From: Saussurea involucrata | Taxonomy: Eukaryota; Streptophyta; Magnoliopsida; Asterales; Asteraceae | Reading direction: 5' to 3' | NCBI GenBank assembly: GCA_033807775.1 | Contig: CM066314.1 | Span: forward strand, 150,959,429 to 151,023,428 | DNA: 64,000 nt | Shown here: positions 31,684-44,196 of the stretch, one piece after another | How the letters are laid out: every line of letters starts with the position of its first letter | Numbering within the stretch: the stretch's first letter is position 1 | The notes under the pieces: model-generated | Seen by the model: only the letters and a program-made list of their open reading frames with translations | The model's database searches: none | Told to the model about the DNA's origin: nothing | Program-made: the position numbers and the translations under genes

Positions 31684-33648
31684 TTATTTCCTAGGTACCC
31701 ATTTGGTGGTGGGTCCTTTTGGGTTAGAAGATGAAAGCAGAGAATTGGTGTCACTCAGATCAATTCTTTCTTTCAGACAGTCTTTGGCAAAATGAGAAGT
31801 ATCACCACAGATATAGCATTTTATATGAAGAAAGTTCTTTTTAGAATCTTGACATTTTTCCTTACTTTTGCCCCCTCTGGTTATCTTCAAAGATTTTGAT
31901 GAGGTAACAAAGAATTGGGGTGCAGCACCTAAAATTCCTTTTTCAAAATTTGGGAGGACAGAAATCTTTTTCTTTGAATTGGACTTTTTGAGGCTCACAG
32001 ATCGGGGAAGAAAATCGGTAGGAGAAGTCACATAGGTAGCTTTAGAAAAATTTGGAGGAGTTCTTTTTAAGAAATAATCAGCACCCAGAGACTTGCCTTT
32101 TTCAGAGTTAGAAAATATTTTGTTTGAGTTGGAAGAGGAGGATGCATCATCTAAATTCAAAAAAAATTGAAAGTCATGAATATGATTGGAAGAGTCATTG
32201 GAATCTTGAGCCTTTTCCTTTGGAAGGGAAGTGGGATCTTTTGCCTTTAAAAACATTCCAAATTTTAAAGCTTCAGATGAATCGGTAGAATTCATGGACA
32301 CAGACCCAAAAGAATTAGAATTAGAGTTTTCACAAAAAGTAGGTGAATCACATGGGTTGGGAGCATGAGATTTTGAAGATTGTTCAGTTTCCATTTTTCC
32401 AAAGCCTAGACCAGTTTTGTCATCACAGAAGATCTGATCTTGAAAAATCTTTTCCAGATTTTTGGAAGAACTGGTCCATTTTCTCATAATTTATTGCTCA
32501 TTTTGAAAACGTTTGAATATTTTGTTTTTCTCCTTGGAAAGAATAAAGTTGATGGATTTTAGATCTTCAAGCTCAACCTTAACTTTTTCAAAGTTTTCAA
32601 GTTGAGAGTGACAAAATAGCAGTTGAGAGGAAAGAGATTTTATTTGAGCATTTGCCTTTTTCTTAGCAGTTTTAGCATAAAAAAGATCAATATATAAAGA
32701 GTCAAATGCTTCAATCTTTTCAACATCAGAAAGAGATATAAATGGATGTACCTGTGATGAAGAGGAGATGCACTTAGCTGATACAAGAGCAGTTGAGGAG
32801 ATGTGGCCTTCTGAATCATCCATGTCATTTATCTTGGCCATGAAACAGACATTTGAGGTGTCATTCTCGCTTTCAGATGAGGGTTCATCTGCCAAATCAT
32901 GAGTTTTAGCAGACAGACCCTTTCCTCTTCTGACAAGTCTTTCATTTCTTTCCTTTTCTCTCTTGTATTTTTCCTTGTATCTTTCAGTCCGGTCAGAATT
33001 TGCAGAAGAGAAGGGTTGGCTGAACTTTTGGGAATCATATTTGGATCTTTCCGATTTTGAGAAAAATCGGCCTGAGGAAGCAGTTCTGGGTCTTTCAAGG
33101 TGTTTACTTCTACACTCAGAAGAAAAATGACCCTTTTTACCACAGTTAAAACATTCCTCATTAGATTTGTCCAAAGAAGAGTGTTTGGAGAGAGAAGAGG
33201 ATGATTTTCTACCAAACTTAGATTTTCGAGAAGAGGGGTGAGATTTGGATTTAGAATGCCCATCCAACATGGCCATTTCATCAGATAATTTGTCAACTGA
33301 AGTTTCCTCACATTCATCCTCAGCATCACTAAGATATGCCTCCGAATGGTCATTGGGATCTTCTTGACTATCATGGTCAGAGTTGGATGGGTAGGTGATT
33401 CTAGGAATACACTTAGTCTTTTTGGAAGAGTCACTTAGGAGAGCTAGAGGAGAGCTCTTTATATCTGTGATGACAGACTTCCTTTGCAGTTTAGTCTGCT
33501 CATAGTTGAAGAGAGTTCCATATAGAACAGTGAGAGGCATATGATCAAGATCCTTGGTTGTCTTTATACAAGTACAAATGTTTTCCCAAAAATCAGAAAG
33601 ACAATCCATAAACTTGCACAGGACTTCCTCATTATCATACACTCTACC
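31684..33648 (-). pseudogene. gag of element A, C-terminal two thirds
   Basis: Continues the gag begun at 51961-51360; the reading frame resumes exactly across the 5 bp target duplication (LKLLGR then VYDNEEVLCKF). It contains a Ser-rich region, CCHC knuckle CFNCGKKGHFSSEC, a basic stretch and a predicted coiled coil (LSSQLLFCHSQLENFEKVKVE). One in-frame TAA (32491-32493) follows; the same frame resumes with MRKWTSSSKNLEK and ends with a second knuckle CYICGDTSHFAKDC and TKWVPRK. That is the normal end of gag in this group, but no protease follows. Two knuckles plus coiled coil fit a Sire-type gag. Confidence 0.82.
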
Positions 33649-35285
33649 TGTAACACCCGTAATTTTCGGATAAGCATAATTTCGAATCAGTGAGAAACCG
33701 ATCTTTTAAGAAAAATATGAAAAATAAGATTTTGGGTTAAATCTTAGATTTTATGGTCTTGTTGGATGAGGAATTCGAATACGAGTCCAACGGTTCTTTC
33801 CGGAGCGAAATTGGAGCTATAACGAAGAAGTTATGGCCAAAACAGTTTCGGTACACCTTGTGCGACTATGACCAGCGATAATGACCGTGTCATTGTCGCG
33901 TGTCATTGTCGCGGACGGGTACCTGGTTGCTGTCAAATACGAATTTCATCCCTCAAACTTCATTTCTTCATATCTCTCTCATTTCAACTCCGATTTTGAT
34001 GATTCAACTTGCTATGGTTCCGTTTTTGAGAGCTCTTCAAGGATCTAGAAAGAGTTTGGAAGATCATTGGATTATTCAAGGGTGTTTGGTGGTGGTAAGT
34101 CTCGAATCTCCTTCCTTTCTCTCCCAAATCGTTTTCCCTTTTCTCCCTCACAAAACCCTAACCGATTTTGGGGTTTCTCTTGGAGATTGATGCGTTCCTT
34201 ACCCATTTTATGCTATTGATTTCATCTATAGATGCAAGAGCAAGTCTCATCCACATCACTAGATATTTTTGGGGTTTTCTAGGTTTTCATCAAAACCTAA
34301 GTGGTGAGTTCATCCTCCTAGCTTCTATACTTTTATATGAGTTATAAATGTTTCATTGATGATCTCCTAGTGTTTTGTTTACTCAATTTTGGTTTGGATG
34401 ATTTTGGAGAAGTTAAGTCAAATTGAGGTTTTGGGTATAAATGGAGATTTTGATGGTTGATGTTTGGAGAACAATTCTAAATGGTTGAATGTGGTTATTA
34501 ATGGTGGGAAAATTATGGATTTAGGTTTTGAAGTTTTGGTTTGAGGATCCATGTGCATCAAATGAGCATACGTTTGAGGAAAAATCTAGATTTAGCTAAA
34601 TCTAGCAAATGTGAGTTCAAGTTACTTTGTGAAAACTTTGTACATGCCAAAATGTTATTTTCCAAGCATTTATGTGTTTACATGAAAATTATATAATGTT
34701 GGGTTATTTGGTGGATTTTAACCTTTGAAATGTTTAACTTGGTAAATGTGGTAAAATACCCATAATTGGGATTTTTGGATATTTGATGTGTAGAAATCAT
34801 GAATATATCCTTAAAAGATTTATTGTTCGAAATGAAGTTTATATAATAGTTTAATCATATTAGTATAAATGATTTTATAAACCATTTGGGGGAATGCACG
34901 TTTTAGCGTCATCAATCATTTTTTTGAATTATAAGGGTATGAGTCCTTTTGGGAAAACCCCTTTTTGGTTAACTTGTGGCGAGTTTTGGGTTAATAATGA
35001 TTTTGTGGTACTTGTTTACCTAATCGATATTTAAACGCATTTTAAGCTATGTTGACCGTTATTTATGGGTCTAATAAGTATTTGAGCAATTTGGCTCGGT
35101 GTTGACTCCATTGGGTCTTGGGAACATTTGTCCGATTTTGATAGCTCGATGTTGGGCGTTTGATTTTGTTTTGCATTAATGCATCTTATTTGAGAATTAC
35201 ATGTTTTGAATGCGCTAGTTCATTCGTTTGGTGTCATGTAATGTTATATTAGTAATGCAATGGATCCATAACACTATAGTTATTA

Positions 35286-35465
35286 TGCCGATGTTGGGAC
35301 GATTAGTTTTCCACATCGCGTCACGGTTAGGCATCGACGGTATAGTGTAAGCCCTACGTGCGAATATGTTTTAGTTACTATGCCGATGATGGGACGATTA
35401 GTTTTCCACATCGCGGTACGGTTAGGCATCGACGGTATGGTGTAAGCCCTACGTGCGACTATGTT
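35286..35465 (+). repeat. 95 bp tandem repeat in the LTR of element C
   Basis: Two units, each with TGCCGATG, GATTAGTTTTCCACATCGCG, GGTTAGGCATCGACGGTAT and AAGCCCTACGTGCGA. GCCGATG and CATCGACGG inside each unit can pair. The same pair is present at about 50,250-50,430 in the other LTR. Confidence 0.8.
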
Positions 35466-35873
35466 AAGGACGTTGCCCCAAATTGGGTGTGGTTTTAAGT
35501 AGCCACACTCGGCATCCGTTATATGTCTTGTTAAGTGTTTGGCTTTACTAACTTGTCAAGTGGCTTACTTTTGTGTTCCGTCACTTGCGTTGGTAAACGG
35601 GTCTCCCCCGTCGCCGAAAGGTATTGTTTCTAGTAACTACTTTTATCCATGTTTTCGGTGACGTAATTATATGTTTAAATGGATTGTTTTCCATGATTTA
35701 TGGGCAATGTATTATGTTTAATCCTAGTTGGGATGTTTTGAATAATCGAGTTTTATTCATGTTTATGCTATTTGGGGATTTAATGTTTATTCACATTTTG
35801 GATGAGTTTTGGGTACGAACTTGCATCGCAAAGAAATGTTTTACGTGGCATTGCCATCGTCTAAAATACTTAT

Positions 35874-37349
35874 TGTAACGTCCCAAAAATTACAAGGAAT
35901 TTAAAAATTTTAAAACATGCATTTCATTATAAAACAACCACAATTTAATAATTCGTAACTCAATTGAAATTAACGTCGTTAACTCAAACAGTCAACAAAG
36001 TTTATGCAGCGGAAATCTTATAAAATAAATCCAAAGGTTTGAAAGTGAAATTTAAACAATTCTCGACACCCCGCGCTTAGTGTGTGTACCGTCAAGCCCG
36101 ACTGCCGCTCGCACCTGAAATCACAACATAATGGGAAAAGGTAAGCTAAACGCTTAGTGAGTCCTACCACACACGTAGGTAGCAACCCCACGTATATTGC
36201 CCCTACTCGCAAGTAGGCAACATCACCAACACCACGAATATAAAACCACATAATGATTAAGGTATAAATACGAACCTCGGTCCCACCGAGTATACCAAAA
36301 ATATAACGATACCAGCTCAGTCCCACCGAGCGAACCTCGGTCCCACCGAGCCCTCGGTCCCACCGAGTACACCAAAATATAACGATACCAGCTCAGTCCC
36401 ACCGAGCCCTCGGTCCCACCGAGCCCTCGGTCCCACCGAGTACACCAAAATATAACGATACCAGCTCAGTCCCACCGAGCCCTCGAACCAAACTTTCGCT
36501 AAAACACGAAAAACGTGCCCGACACCGAATGTGAACCATGGGTACCGGATTCGTCTCAATCCGAGTTACGACGAGAAAGTTACGCGCGAAATAAAACTGG
36601 ACAGAAACTAAATATTACATAAAATGATAAAACGGTTTCCGCACCAACCCACTAACGGTATGAAGGTTCCGTCGCCCGGTGGTTTCGAGGTCTGGTCGCG
36701 GCCACCACCCACTCCCCTTTCCGGCAGCGGTGGTCGCCGGAGGCGGCGGCGATTCTTTTCTCAAACTAACGATTAACGACGAGAGAAACAACAAACGGGA
36801 AAACGGTTCTTACCTCGCGACGACAACGACGGTGCAACTGCAGAATTACTCCGGCCACTTCTCCTTCTCGCCGCTGCACTCTCTCTCTTCCTCGGTTTCT
36901 CTCTCTCTCCCTCTCGATTTTTTTTTCTCTCTCTCTCTTCTCTTTTCCGGCCGGCGACGACGAAAGAAAGGGGAGGGGAAAACGAAGAAGAGGCCGAAGG
37001 GTTGTTTCTTGGCAGCCGACGTTCACGAAGGGGAGGGGGGAAGAAAGAAGACTTAGGTTTTAGTTTTGCAATTCTTATTCCTCCTTTTCCTTGTGAGTCA
37101 CGACAACAATTCACAAAAACAAAACATTGGGTTTCGGTTCTATCTTGCATGGGCCGAGACCAAAGGGTGTTTTGGCCCTTGACACAATTGGTCCCTCAAC
37201 TAACAACCTTCTCGCAACTAACCAAGAATTCCGACATTTTAACGATTAGGTCCAATTCGTCTAACCCCGTTAACGGAAACCACATTAAATCAAACTTAAA
37301 AGAAAAGGATTAATACTAATAAATTACATACCGGGATACGGGCTTTACA
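35874..37349 (-). repeat. 3' LTR of element D, with an internal deletion
   Basis: 1,476 bp against 2,104 bp in the other LTR; the missing block corresponds to about 41,980-42,590. The outer parts match closely, including a CT-rich tract near 36,890-36,945. Confidence 0.85.
36276..36480 (-). repeat. array of CTCGGTCCCACCGAG hairpins in LTR of D
   Basis: Eight copies of CTC(G/A)GTCCCACCGAG, each a 6 bp stem with a 3 nt loop, in a higher-order repeat with the spacer TACACCAAAATATAACGATA. The other LTR has about twelve at 41,733-42,049, so the number differs between the LTRs. Confidence 0.85.
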
Positions 37350-38984
37350 ACTCTCCCCCACTTGGATTAGACTTCGTCCTCGAAGTCTCTGCCTACGAAT
37401 AGCTCCGGATAGTTCTCCCTCATCTCAACCTCAGGTTCCCAATTCCACTTGAAATCCCTTCTAAAACTTCTCGAATACTTTTCTAACTAACGTATTCCTT
37501 CTAGGACACTGGGATTATGATCGGCAGAACACCCCAACAATTGGAATCATTCCTAGCCAAGCGACTTCGGTTGTCCCCCAACCTTAGATATTCCATACAT
37601 CCCGAGTCAAATCTCAAGCTCTAATCATTCTAAAGTTGCCTACCAATAAACCCAACTAGATACTCATATCCGATCATTCCCACCATTAACCGTCGATTAA
37701 CTCCTACGAGTTCTAATAGACTCCCAAAACTTACCTTACACGCATCATCAAACCAGTAAATTTATAATCACCCACGAAGGTCATTCCACCACAACCATTC
37801 ATCACAAGTAGGTATCTCAGGGTTACTACTACCATTACCCGCCCTAGGGAAAACTAGTTACACCGTAACAAGATACACCTTAACGCCTACCTCTCAGGTA
37901 CGTCTCAAGTCCCGGCACATCGGAACTACCTCTCAGGTAAGTGCCCAAGACTGTATCCTCTTAGTGCCTACTGGAAAGTCAAAGTCATAACACATGGATA
38001 CCGGGGTCCCACCCCGAGATACCCAACCGACCGTTACCAACGTCTGACTGACCTGGCCAAGGGTTTAATGCAAACAGTCTACCAACAACATACCTATCCC
38101 GGAATGACTCACTCACCCAAACATGTAAATGCTCAAAATGACACATAACACTTAAAAGCGCTTTTCCCAAATGGATTACAAATCATTTACAAAATATTTT
38201 CCACGTCAAGAATTTTCACTTCAAAAAGACCGCATGCAATAGACTACTATTACCAGGTCGGTGATTACGTAAAAATGAACACGTTCGTCTCACATAGTAA
38301 AAATCATGTTGAAAATCATTCCATTGTCGTTCAGTTTACTTACAAAATTCAAAATGATATGGAACGAAGCTTTACCAACCAAAATTTGCGCGCATCAGTT
38401 ATTTATACAAAACAAGGAAACGGTTTGTTGACAATAAAACATTTAGCTGACTAGAAAGCGCACCAAACAACTCATGGTAAAATGCTACCAAAAATATTCT
38501 CTCAAAATTCTACAACACAATCCATGAGGATAGGAAACGCAAGAATTAGTTAAGGCAAATTTTATTTTCAAAATCAAACTTTGTGCATGACTTAGTCGGC
38601 ATTCAACGTCTCAACTCGTACTACTCCAAACCTCTCCGGTCCAAAATCGCTATTCGGACATTTAAACCTCTAAGGGCAAGTTGGAATTCACGTCCCATTA
38701 TCTTACGGCTTTTCCTTAAAACAAAGTCGGCTCAAAAGCCTAAAATTCTAGCTCAATCCTCAACCTCGACCCGAAACAGTCTACTTAAAACACATATTAC
38801 AACAACAACCTTGACCACAAGTGGACAGCCTAGCCGTCCTATACTACGGCCCAACGCTCACTACAAGTGTGAGGCACGAAAATAATGGGTAGCCCCGCTA
38901 TCAAGCATCACTACAATAGACACCGAGTTAACTAAGAACGCACTTAATCTCACAACTTAAGCGAAAAGCAACTATATACGATAA
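37350..38984 (-). mobile_element. element D 3' non-coding tail
   Basis: Ends on the minus strand with TTCGAGGACGAAGTC and a polypurine tract. Blocks such as GACGTTGAATGCCGACTAAG are shared with the interior of C (from 44,525), in the same order but with C longer. No pol domain. Confidence 0.7.
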
Positions 38985-40160
38985 TCAATAACAGAAAACA
39001 AGTGGCAAAAATATACCTGTCACCACTTTAGGCGTAGCCTGTGCCTCCTCCACCGTCAGCTGGTGAACTCTGCCTCGAGCCGCTTCCGTCCCCGACTGAC
39101 CCGTTCGACCATCAGTAATACGCAATGGGGCATTCGCAGGCGCCCCCTGTGCCCCACTCCCATCTGCTACCCTCGCACTAGGACAGTTGGCCTTCACATG
39201 GCCCGTCTGTTTGCAGTTAAAGCAGACCATTAACGGCACCCTACAATCCCGGCTAAAGTGACCGGACTGTCCACACTTAAAACACCCTTCAGATCTTCTC
39301 ATTCTGGTATCCCTGGGCTTTAACCCGCCACTCCTCGAACCCGCACGCGAATCAGTGAACTTCGACTTCTGTGGCACCGCAGAGATCGGCGTCACCGCCT
39401 GTGCCGCCTTCCTCTTCTTTGCTTGGGTTTCCAACTCGAGTTCCCTCCTCCGGGCCGCATCCATCATCGCAGATAAGGAAGCATACTGCGCCGTGCTCAC
39501 GAATTCCCTAATCTCGGTACGCAACATGTCCTTGTACCGTGACATCTTCATATCCTCCGAGGCGGCATACCGGGGACAAAACAATGCCATCTCGGTGAAC
39601 TTACGGTTCATTTCTTTCACCGTCTCTGTAGTTTGCGTGAGCTCCAGGAACTCCTTGCGATCCGCTCCATCTCTACCGGAGGTACATATTCTGCGCGAAA
39701 ACGGACGACGAACTCCTCCCAAGTCAAAGTAGTGCACTCGGCGAGCGTCAACGCTGTAGCACACCAATCCTTCGCTCCGCCACAAAGCAAGTTCACGGCA
39801 AAACGAACCTTCAGATTGTCCGGGCAACCACTGGTCAGAAAAGCGCACTCCATATCTGATATCCACCTCATGCTGATAATCGGGTTCGGGTCTCCCTTGA
39901 ACTCAGGTGGAGAACAGACGGAGAGGTCCCGATACTGGAACTCTCGGGTACGGGGCTGTCCCCCCGCAGGCGGTGGAATTGCTGCAATTCGTTCCTCCAT
40001 CAGAACCACCACCTCATCTCGGATGGCGGTGATAATTTCGGGGATCGCCTCCCCGATCGCGTATGCTACCTCGGTAGCAATCATCTCTCTTATCTGCTCC
40101 TCGGTGATCTCGGCCTCAGCCCGCGGTTCAGCCGCGTCGTTTCTTCTAGTGTTGACCATT
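38985..40160 (-). pseudogene. gag of element D, frameshifted and cut at protease
   Basis: Starts MVNTRRNDAAEPRAEAEI at about 40160. The gag core includes FKGDPNPIISMRWISDME, LLCGGAKDW and WEEFVVRFRAEYVP. Near 39,665 a one-base shift moves the frame: VEMERIA in one frame and KEFLELTQTTETV in the next. The second part continues with RYKDMLRTEIREFV and two CCHC knuckles, CFKCGQSGHFSRDC and CFNCKQTGHVKANC. It ends VVTGIF, where protease normally follows at once; the frame then stops after a few unrelated residues. So protease, RT, RNase H and integrase were removed by a deletion with its left edge here. Typical plant gypsy gag otherwise. Confidence 0.85.
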
Positions 40161-40384
40161 CTAGGGAAAGAAATTACAACGAGTCATTAGCACATAATAA
40201 CTCACCCTACCACGCTCACGCTCGACTCCTTAGATTCCCCGCGACTTTCCCCGACTCGAACATTGATCCTGTGCTTCAGGTAGTAGGAGCTCTACTACTA
40301 CCATCTACACCTATCACTGTCCGCTCCGAGTCCCATCCCGAGTATCCAAGTAGTTGCTCGCCCAAACAAAAACCATACACGTAT

Positions 40385-41145
40385 GTCCATACTGACGCAT
40401 ATACACACTCTTCCTAGCTCCCTAGGAATAAACATAATACCCCACTACCCTTGCTAGGGCGGAACCCCCACTAACCGTGACGAGTCGCCTCGAAAACGCA
40501 CAGTCATATACAGTGGAAACCAGATAGACATTCGAATATAAGATTCTATCCTACAACGGTTGGACTCAAACAAGAGCTGCGCAATAGAAATAAATCCAAC
40601 ATTCTAAGGCTATTCGGTTCCTACCGCATACAACCTATAGTGCATTCGCTTAACAACCTATCAAAGTTAGCATAAGTTCCTAATAGCAAGTAACAACCAT
40701 ACAATGCAGTGTATTAAGCACCAAGCAATCTAGCATACATACTCCTATGTTCTAGAAAGCAATCTAGCATACGTACTCATGTGTAAACACTATTCCCAGC
40801 TCACTAGGAATCTCATCTCATCCCACTACCCTTGCTACAACGGAATCCCTATTAGCCATAACGAGTTGCCTCGCGAATACCCAGTCGCATGCAGCGTGAA
40901 TCAAATAGACATTCGAATACAAGATTCTATCCTAGAACGGTTGGACTCAAACAAGAGCTGCGCAATAGAACTAAATCAAATATTCTAAGGCTATATGATC
41001 CTTACTGCATACAACCTATAGGGCCTTCACTTAACAACCTACTATAACTAGCATTGATTCCTACTAGCAAGCAGTCATCATACAGTACAATGTAAACAAC
41101 ATAGGAAATCTAGCATGCATACCCTATGCCTAGAAAGCAATAAAT
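40385..41145 (-). repeat. tandem duplication, period about 381 bp, in the leader of D
   Basis: Two diverged copies share AGATTCTATCCTA(C/G)AACGG, TTGGACTCAAACAAGAGCTG and CCACTACCCTTGCTA, offset by 381 bp. It lies between the primer site and gag and has no coding content. Confidence 0.8.
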
Positions 41146-41347
41146 ACACTAAGTAATGTACCTTCCCACATAGCGTCGGCTGACTGTACACAATGCGCCC
41201 TCGATCACCGTTTCCCAAACGGGTTTTCCTTTTTTTCCTTTATTCTCAAAGATTTTAGTAAAAGAGTTTAAAACTTCATAGCCGCAACTTGGGACCAAAC
41301 ACACCGAGATGTGTTTGATTCACTCAAGCTGTGCTCTGATACCAAGT

Positions 41348-43451
41348 TGTAACGTCCCAAAAATTACAAGGAATTTAAAAATTTTAAAACATGCATTTCA
41401 TTATAAAACAACCACAATTTAATAATTCGTAACTCAATTGAAATTAACGTCGTTAACTCAAACAGTCAACAAAGTTTATGCAGCGGAAAACCTATAAAAT
41501 AAATCCAAAGGTTTGAAAGTGAAATTTAAACAATTCTCGACACCCCGCGCTTAGTGTGTGTACCGTCAAGCCCGGCTGCCGCTCGCACCTGAAATCACAA
41601 CATATTGGGAAAAGGTAAGCTAAACGCTTAGTGAGTCCTACCACACACGTAGGTAGCAACTACTCGCAAGTAGGCAACATCACCAACACCACGAATATAA
41701 AACCACATAATGATTAACGTATAAATACGAACCTCGGTCCCACCGAGTATACCAAAAATATAACGATACCAGCTCAGTCCCACCGAGCGAACCTCGGTCC
41801 CACCGAGTACACCAAAATATAATGATACCAGCTCAGTCCCACCGAGCCTTCGGTCCCACCGAGCCCTCGGTCCCACCGAGTACACCAAAATATAACGATA
41901 CCAGCTCAGTCCCACCGAGCCCTCGGTCCCACCGAGTACACCAAAATATAACGATACCAACTCAGTCCCACCGAGCCCTCGGTCCCACCGAGTAAAGATA
42001 ACGTAATTGTACTAGCTCAGTCCCACCGAGCCCCCCAGTCCCACCGAGGTGTACGCAAGCATAAATAATCCACATATAGATTCAACAAAACACAACTAAT
42101 TATCACATCCCACTAGTCCACGTAAACACATAATAACACGTAACAACACGTAGCACAAAATAACGATATGCATGAAATTCCTAACTACGCGGTGAGAGAA
42201 CTCACCTCGAAAGCGCGCCTAGCTCACAAACAATAATACAAGGTCCTCGAATCCAAGATCACTTCCCGACACCTAAACGAACGATAAAAAGTATTAACAC
42301 GAGGCCCGGACCCTAAAATGTAACGTACGATTTAATGATCGCCAAACGACTTTTCGGTCTAGAATACCAGGTCTGTTCGGGACCTGTTTCGACCTCCCTA
42401 AACCCAGAAAAACTGAGATTTAATTTAAATAACAGCTAGATCCGGGTCATAGCTTTCCAGGGACGTATTACACACGTCCTAACGATTTTTCTAGAATTTA
42501 TAACGAATTATTTACGAATGGAACATAAAACTGACGAAAATCCCGACCTGCTGTAAAAACAGCAGTTTTACGCCTAGATAGAGGCCGAACCAAACTTTCG
42601 CTAAAACACGAAAAACGTGCCCGACACCGAATGTGAACCATGGGTACCAGATTCGTCTCAATCCGAGTTACGACGAGAAAGTTACGCGCGAAATAAAACT
42701 GGACAGAAACTAAATATTACATAAAATGATAAAACGGTTTCCGCACCAACCCACTAATGGTATGAAGGTTCCGCCGCCCGGTGGTTTCGAGGTCTGGTCG
42801 CGGCCACCACCCACTCCCCTTTCCGGCAGCGGTGGTCGCCGGAGGCGGCCGGCGGCGATTCTTTTCTCAAACTAACGATTAACGACGAGAGAAACAACAA
42901 ACGGGAAAACGGTTCTTACCTCGCGACGACAACGACGGTGCAACTGCAGAATTACTCCGGCCACTTCTCCTTATCGCCGCTGCACTCTCTCTCTTCCTCG
43001 GTTTCTCTCTCTCTCCCTCTAGGTTTCTCTCTCTCTCTCTTCTCTTTTCCGGCCGGCGACGACGAAAGAAAGGGGAGGGGAAAACGAAGAAGAGTCCGAA
43101 GGGTTGTTTCTTGGCAGCCGACGTTCACGAAGGGGAGGGGGGAAGAAAGAAGACTTAGGTTTTAGTCTTGCAATTCTTATTCCTCCTTTTCCTTGTGAGT
43201 CACGACAACAATTCACAAAAACAAAACATTGGGTTTCGGTTCTATCTTGCATGGGCTGAGACCAAAGGGTGTTTTGGCCCTTGACACAATTGGTCCCTCA
43301 ACTAACAACCTTCTCGCAACTAACCAAGAATTCCGACATTTTAACGATTAGGTCCAATTCGTCTAACCCCGTTAACGGAAACCACATTAAATCAAACTTA
43401 AAAGAAAAGGATTAATACTAATAAATTACATACCGGGATACGGGCTTTACA
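41348..43451 (-). repeat. 5' LTR of element D
   Basis: The longer, apparently full-length LTR (2,104 bp). The primer site TGGTATCAGAGC lies three bases beyond its end (complement of 41333-41344). It contains about twelve CTCGGTCCCACCGAG-type hairpins and a (CT)n-rich tract near 42,985-43,045. Confidence 0.88.
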
Positions 43452-44177
43452 CGTATTCTTGGAAATCAGATTGTCGTCATACTTTAACGCAAATCATTTA
43501 GAAAATCATGTCATATTAAAAATATCAGCATGGGAATTGTGTGAGTTGAAAAATGGGTGACTTGCATTTAAAGTAAACTCTTTGAAATCGTGATTAAAAC
43601 TACTACCCTTTCGATTTATGATTTTATATAGTCATGATAAAATGCTTGAACTCACTAGGCGTTAGCCTAACCCTTTTTATTTGTCGGCATGTGCAACAGG
43701 CTCAGGTTGGGGTAAGTTTAGCTACACTGTGAAGTGGCGAGTGCTAGTGGTGTGCACGAGAGGTGACTTGATTAATGAAGTCTTCCGCATTTGTTTGGAC
43801 TAGCAACTTGTGTGTGGTGTTAAGTAACACCCGTTTAGGTTGTTTTATTTGGGGAATTATAATGTTTTAAATTCCGAGGTATTTTAAGGAATGAATTGTA
43901 GAAGTGTTCGTATCTATTTGGGTTATTTTATTGAGTTTTAAAGTTAGTTGCTTGTTCCAAATTTGAGGGTGTTACAAGTTGGTATCAGAGCATAAGTCTA
44001 AGAGATTTAGGTGTTAAATTTGGATACCTAGACTCAAACTAGCGATTGTTTAAGCAAATGAGAGTGAAATTCACTTTTAGGCACTTTAAGATAGGATGTT
44101 TCGAGGTCAATGGATGTTGTTAGAAACGAGAATCACGTCGAGAGTAACAAGGAAAATCATGTACGGTGCGTTCATAG

Positions 44178-44196
44178 TGACACCTGGCCAGTGTCA
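44178..44196 (+). promoter_or_regulatory. leader RNA hairpin with palindromic loop in element C
   Basis: TGACAC and GTGTCA pair around CTGGCCA. Compared with element E (TTACAC/GTGTAA), one base pair has changed on both sides, a compensatory change. A downstream block GTGAAC...GTACATGT is also conserved. Confidence 0.55.

Larger units (their letters stand above)
35874..43451 (-). mobile_element. element D: gag-only Ty3/gypsy element in the LTR of C
   Basis: LTRs 35874-37349 and 41348-43451; on the minus strand they start TGTAAAGCCCG and end GGGACGTTACA. The primer site TGGTATCAGAGC (complement of 41333-41344) and polypurine tract GTGGGGGAGAGT sit at the proper ends. The flanks are CTTAT and CGTAT, a target duplication with one mismatch. 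Only gag remains; sequence breaks off where the protease should start. The 3' non-coding tail is homologous to the interior of C. Confidence 0.85.
33649..43976 (+). repeat. 5' LTR of element C, interrupted by element D
   Basis: 33649-35873 and 43452-43976 are collinear with 48616-51359. Few differences are seen. It contains a 95 bp tandem repeat at 35286-35465 (TGCCGATG(T/A)TGGGACGATTA units). Confidence 0.85.

Noticed and set aside
33900..34190. 96-codon frame in the LTR of element C, repeated at 48867
   Set aside because: The second copy is shortened by a base change; it lies in an LTR and has no recognisable domain.
36276..36480. Regularly spaced short repeats that look like a CRISPR array
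   Set aside because: The units are palindromic CTCGGTCCCACCGAG repeats inside an LTR of a plant retrotransposon, with repeated rather than unique spacers; no cas genes and a eukaryotic context.
36679..37313. Open frames of about 100-125 codons in the LTR of element D
   Set aside because: Driven by CT-rich low-complexity sequence; the equivalent region of the other LTR breaks the frames differently.
39617..40190. Plus-strand frame of about 185 codons opposite gag of D
   Set aside because: Mirror of the minus-strand gag, which has the knuckles and gag core motifs.
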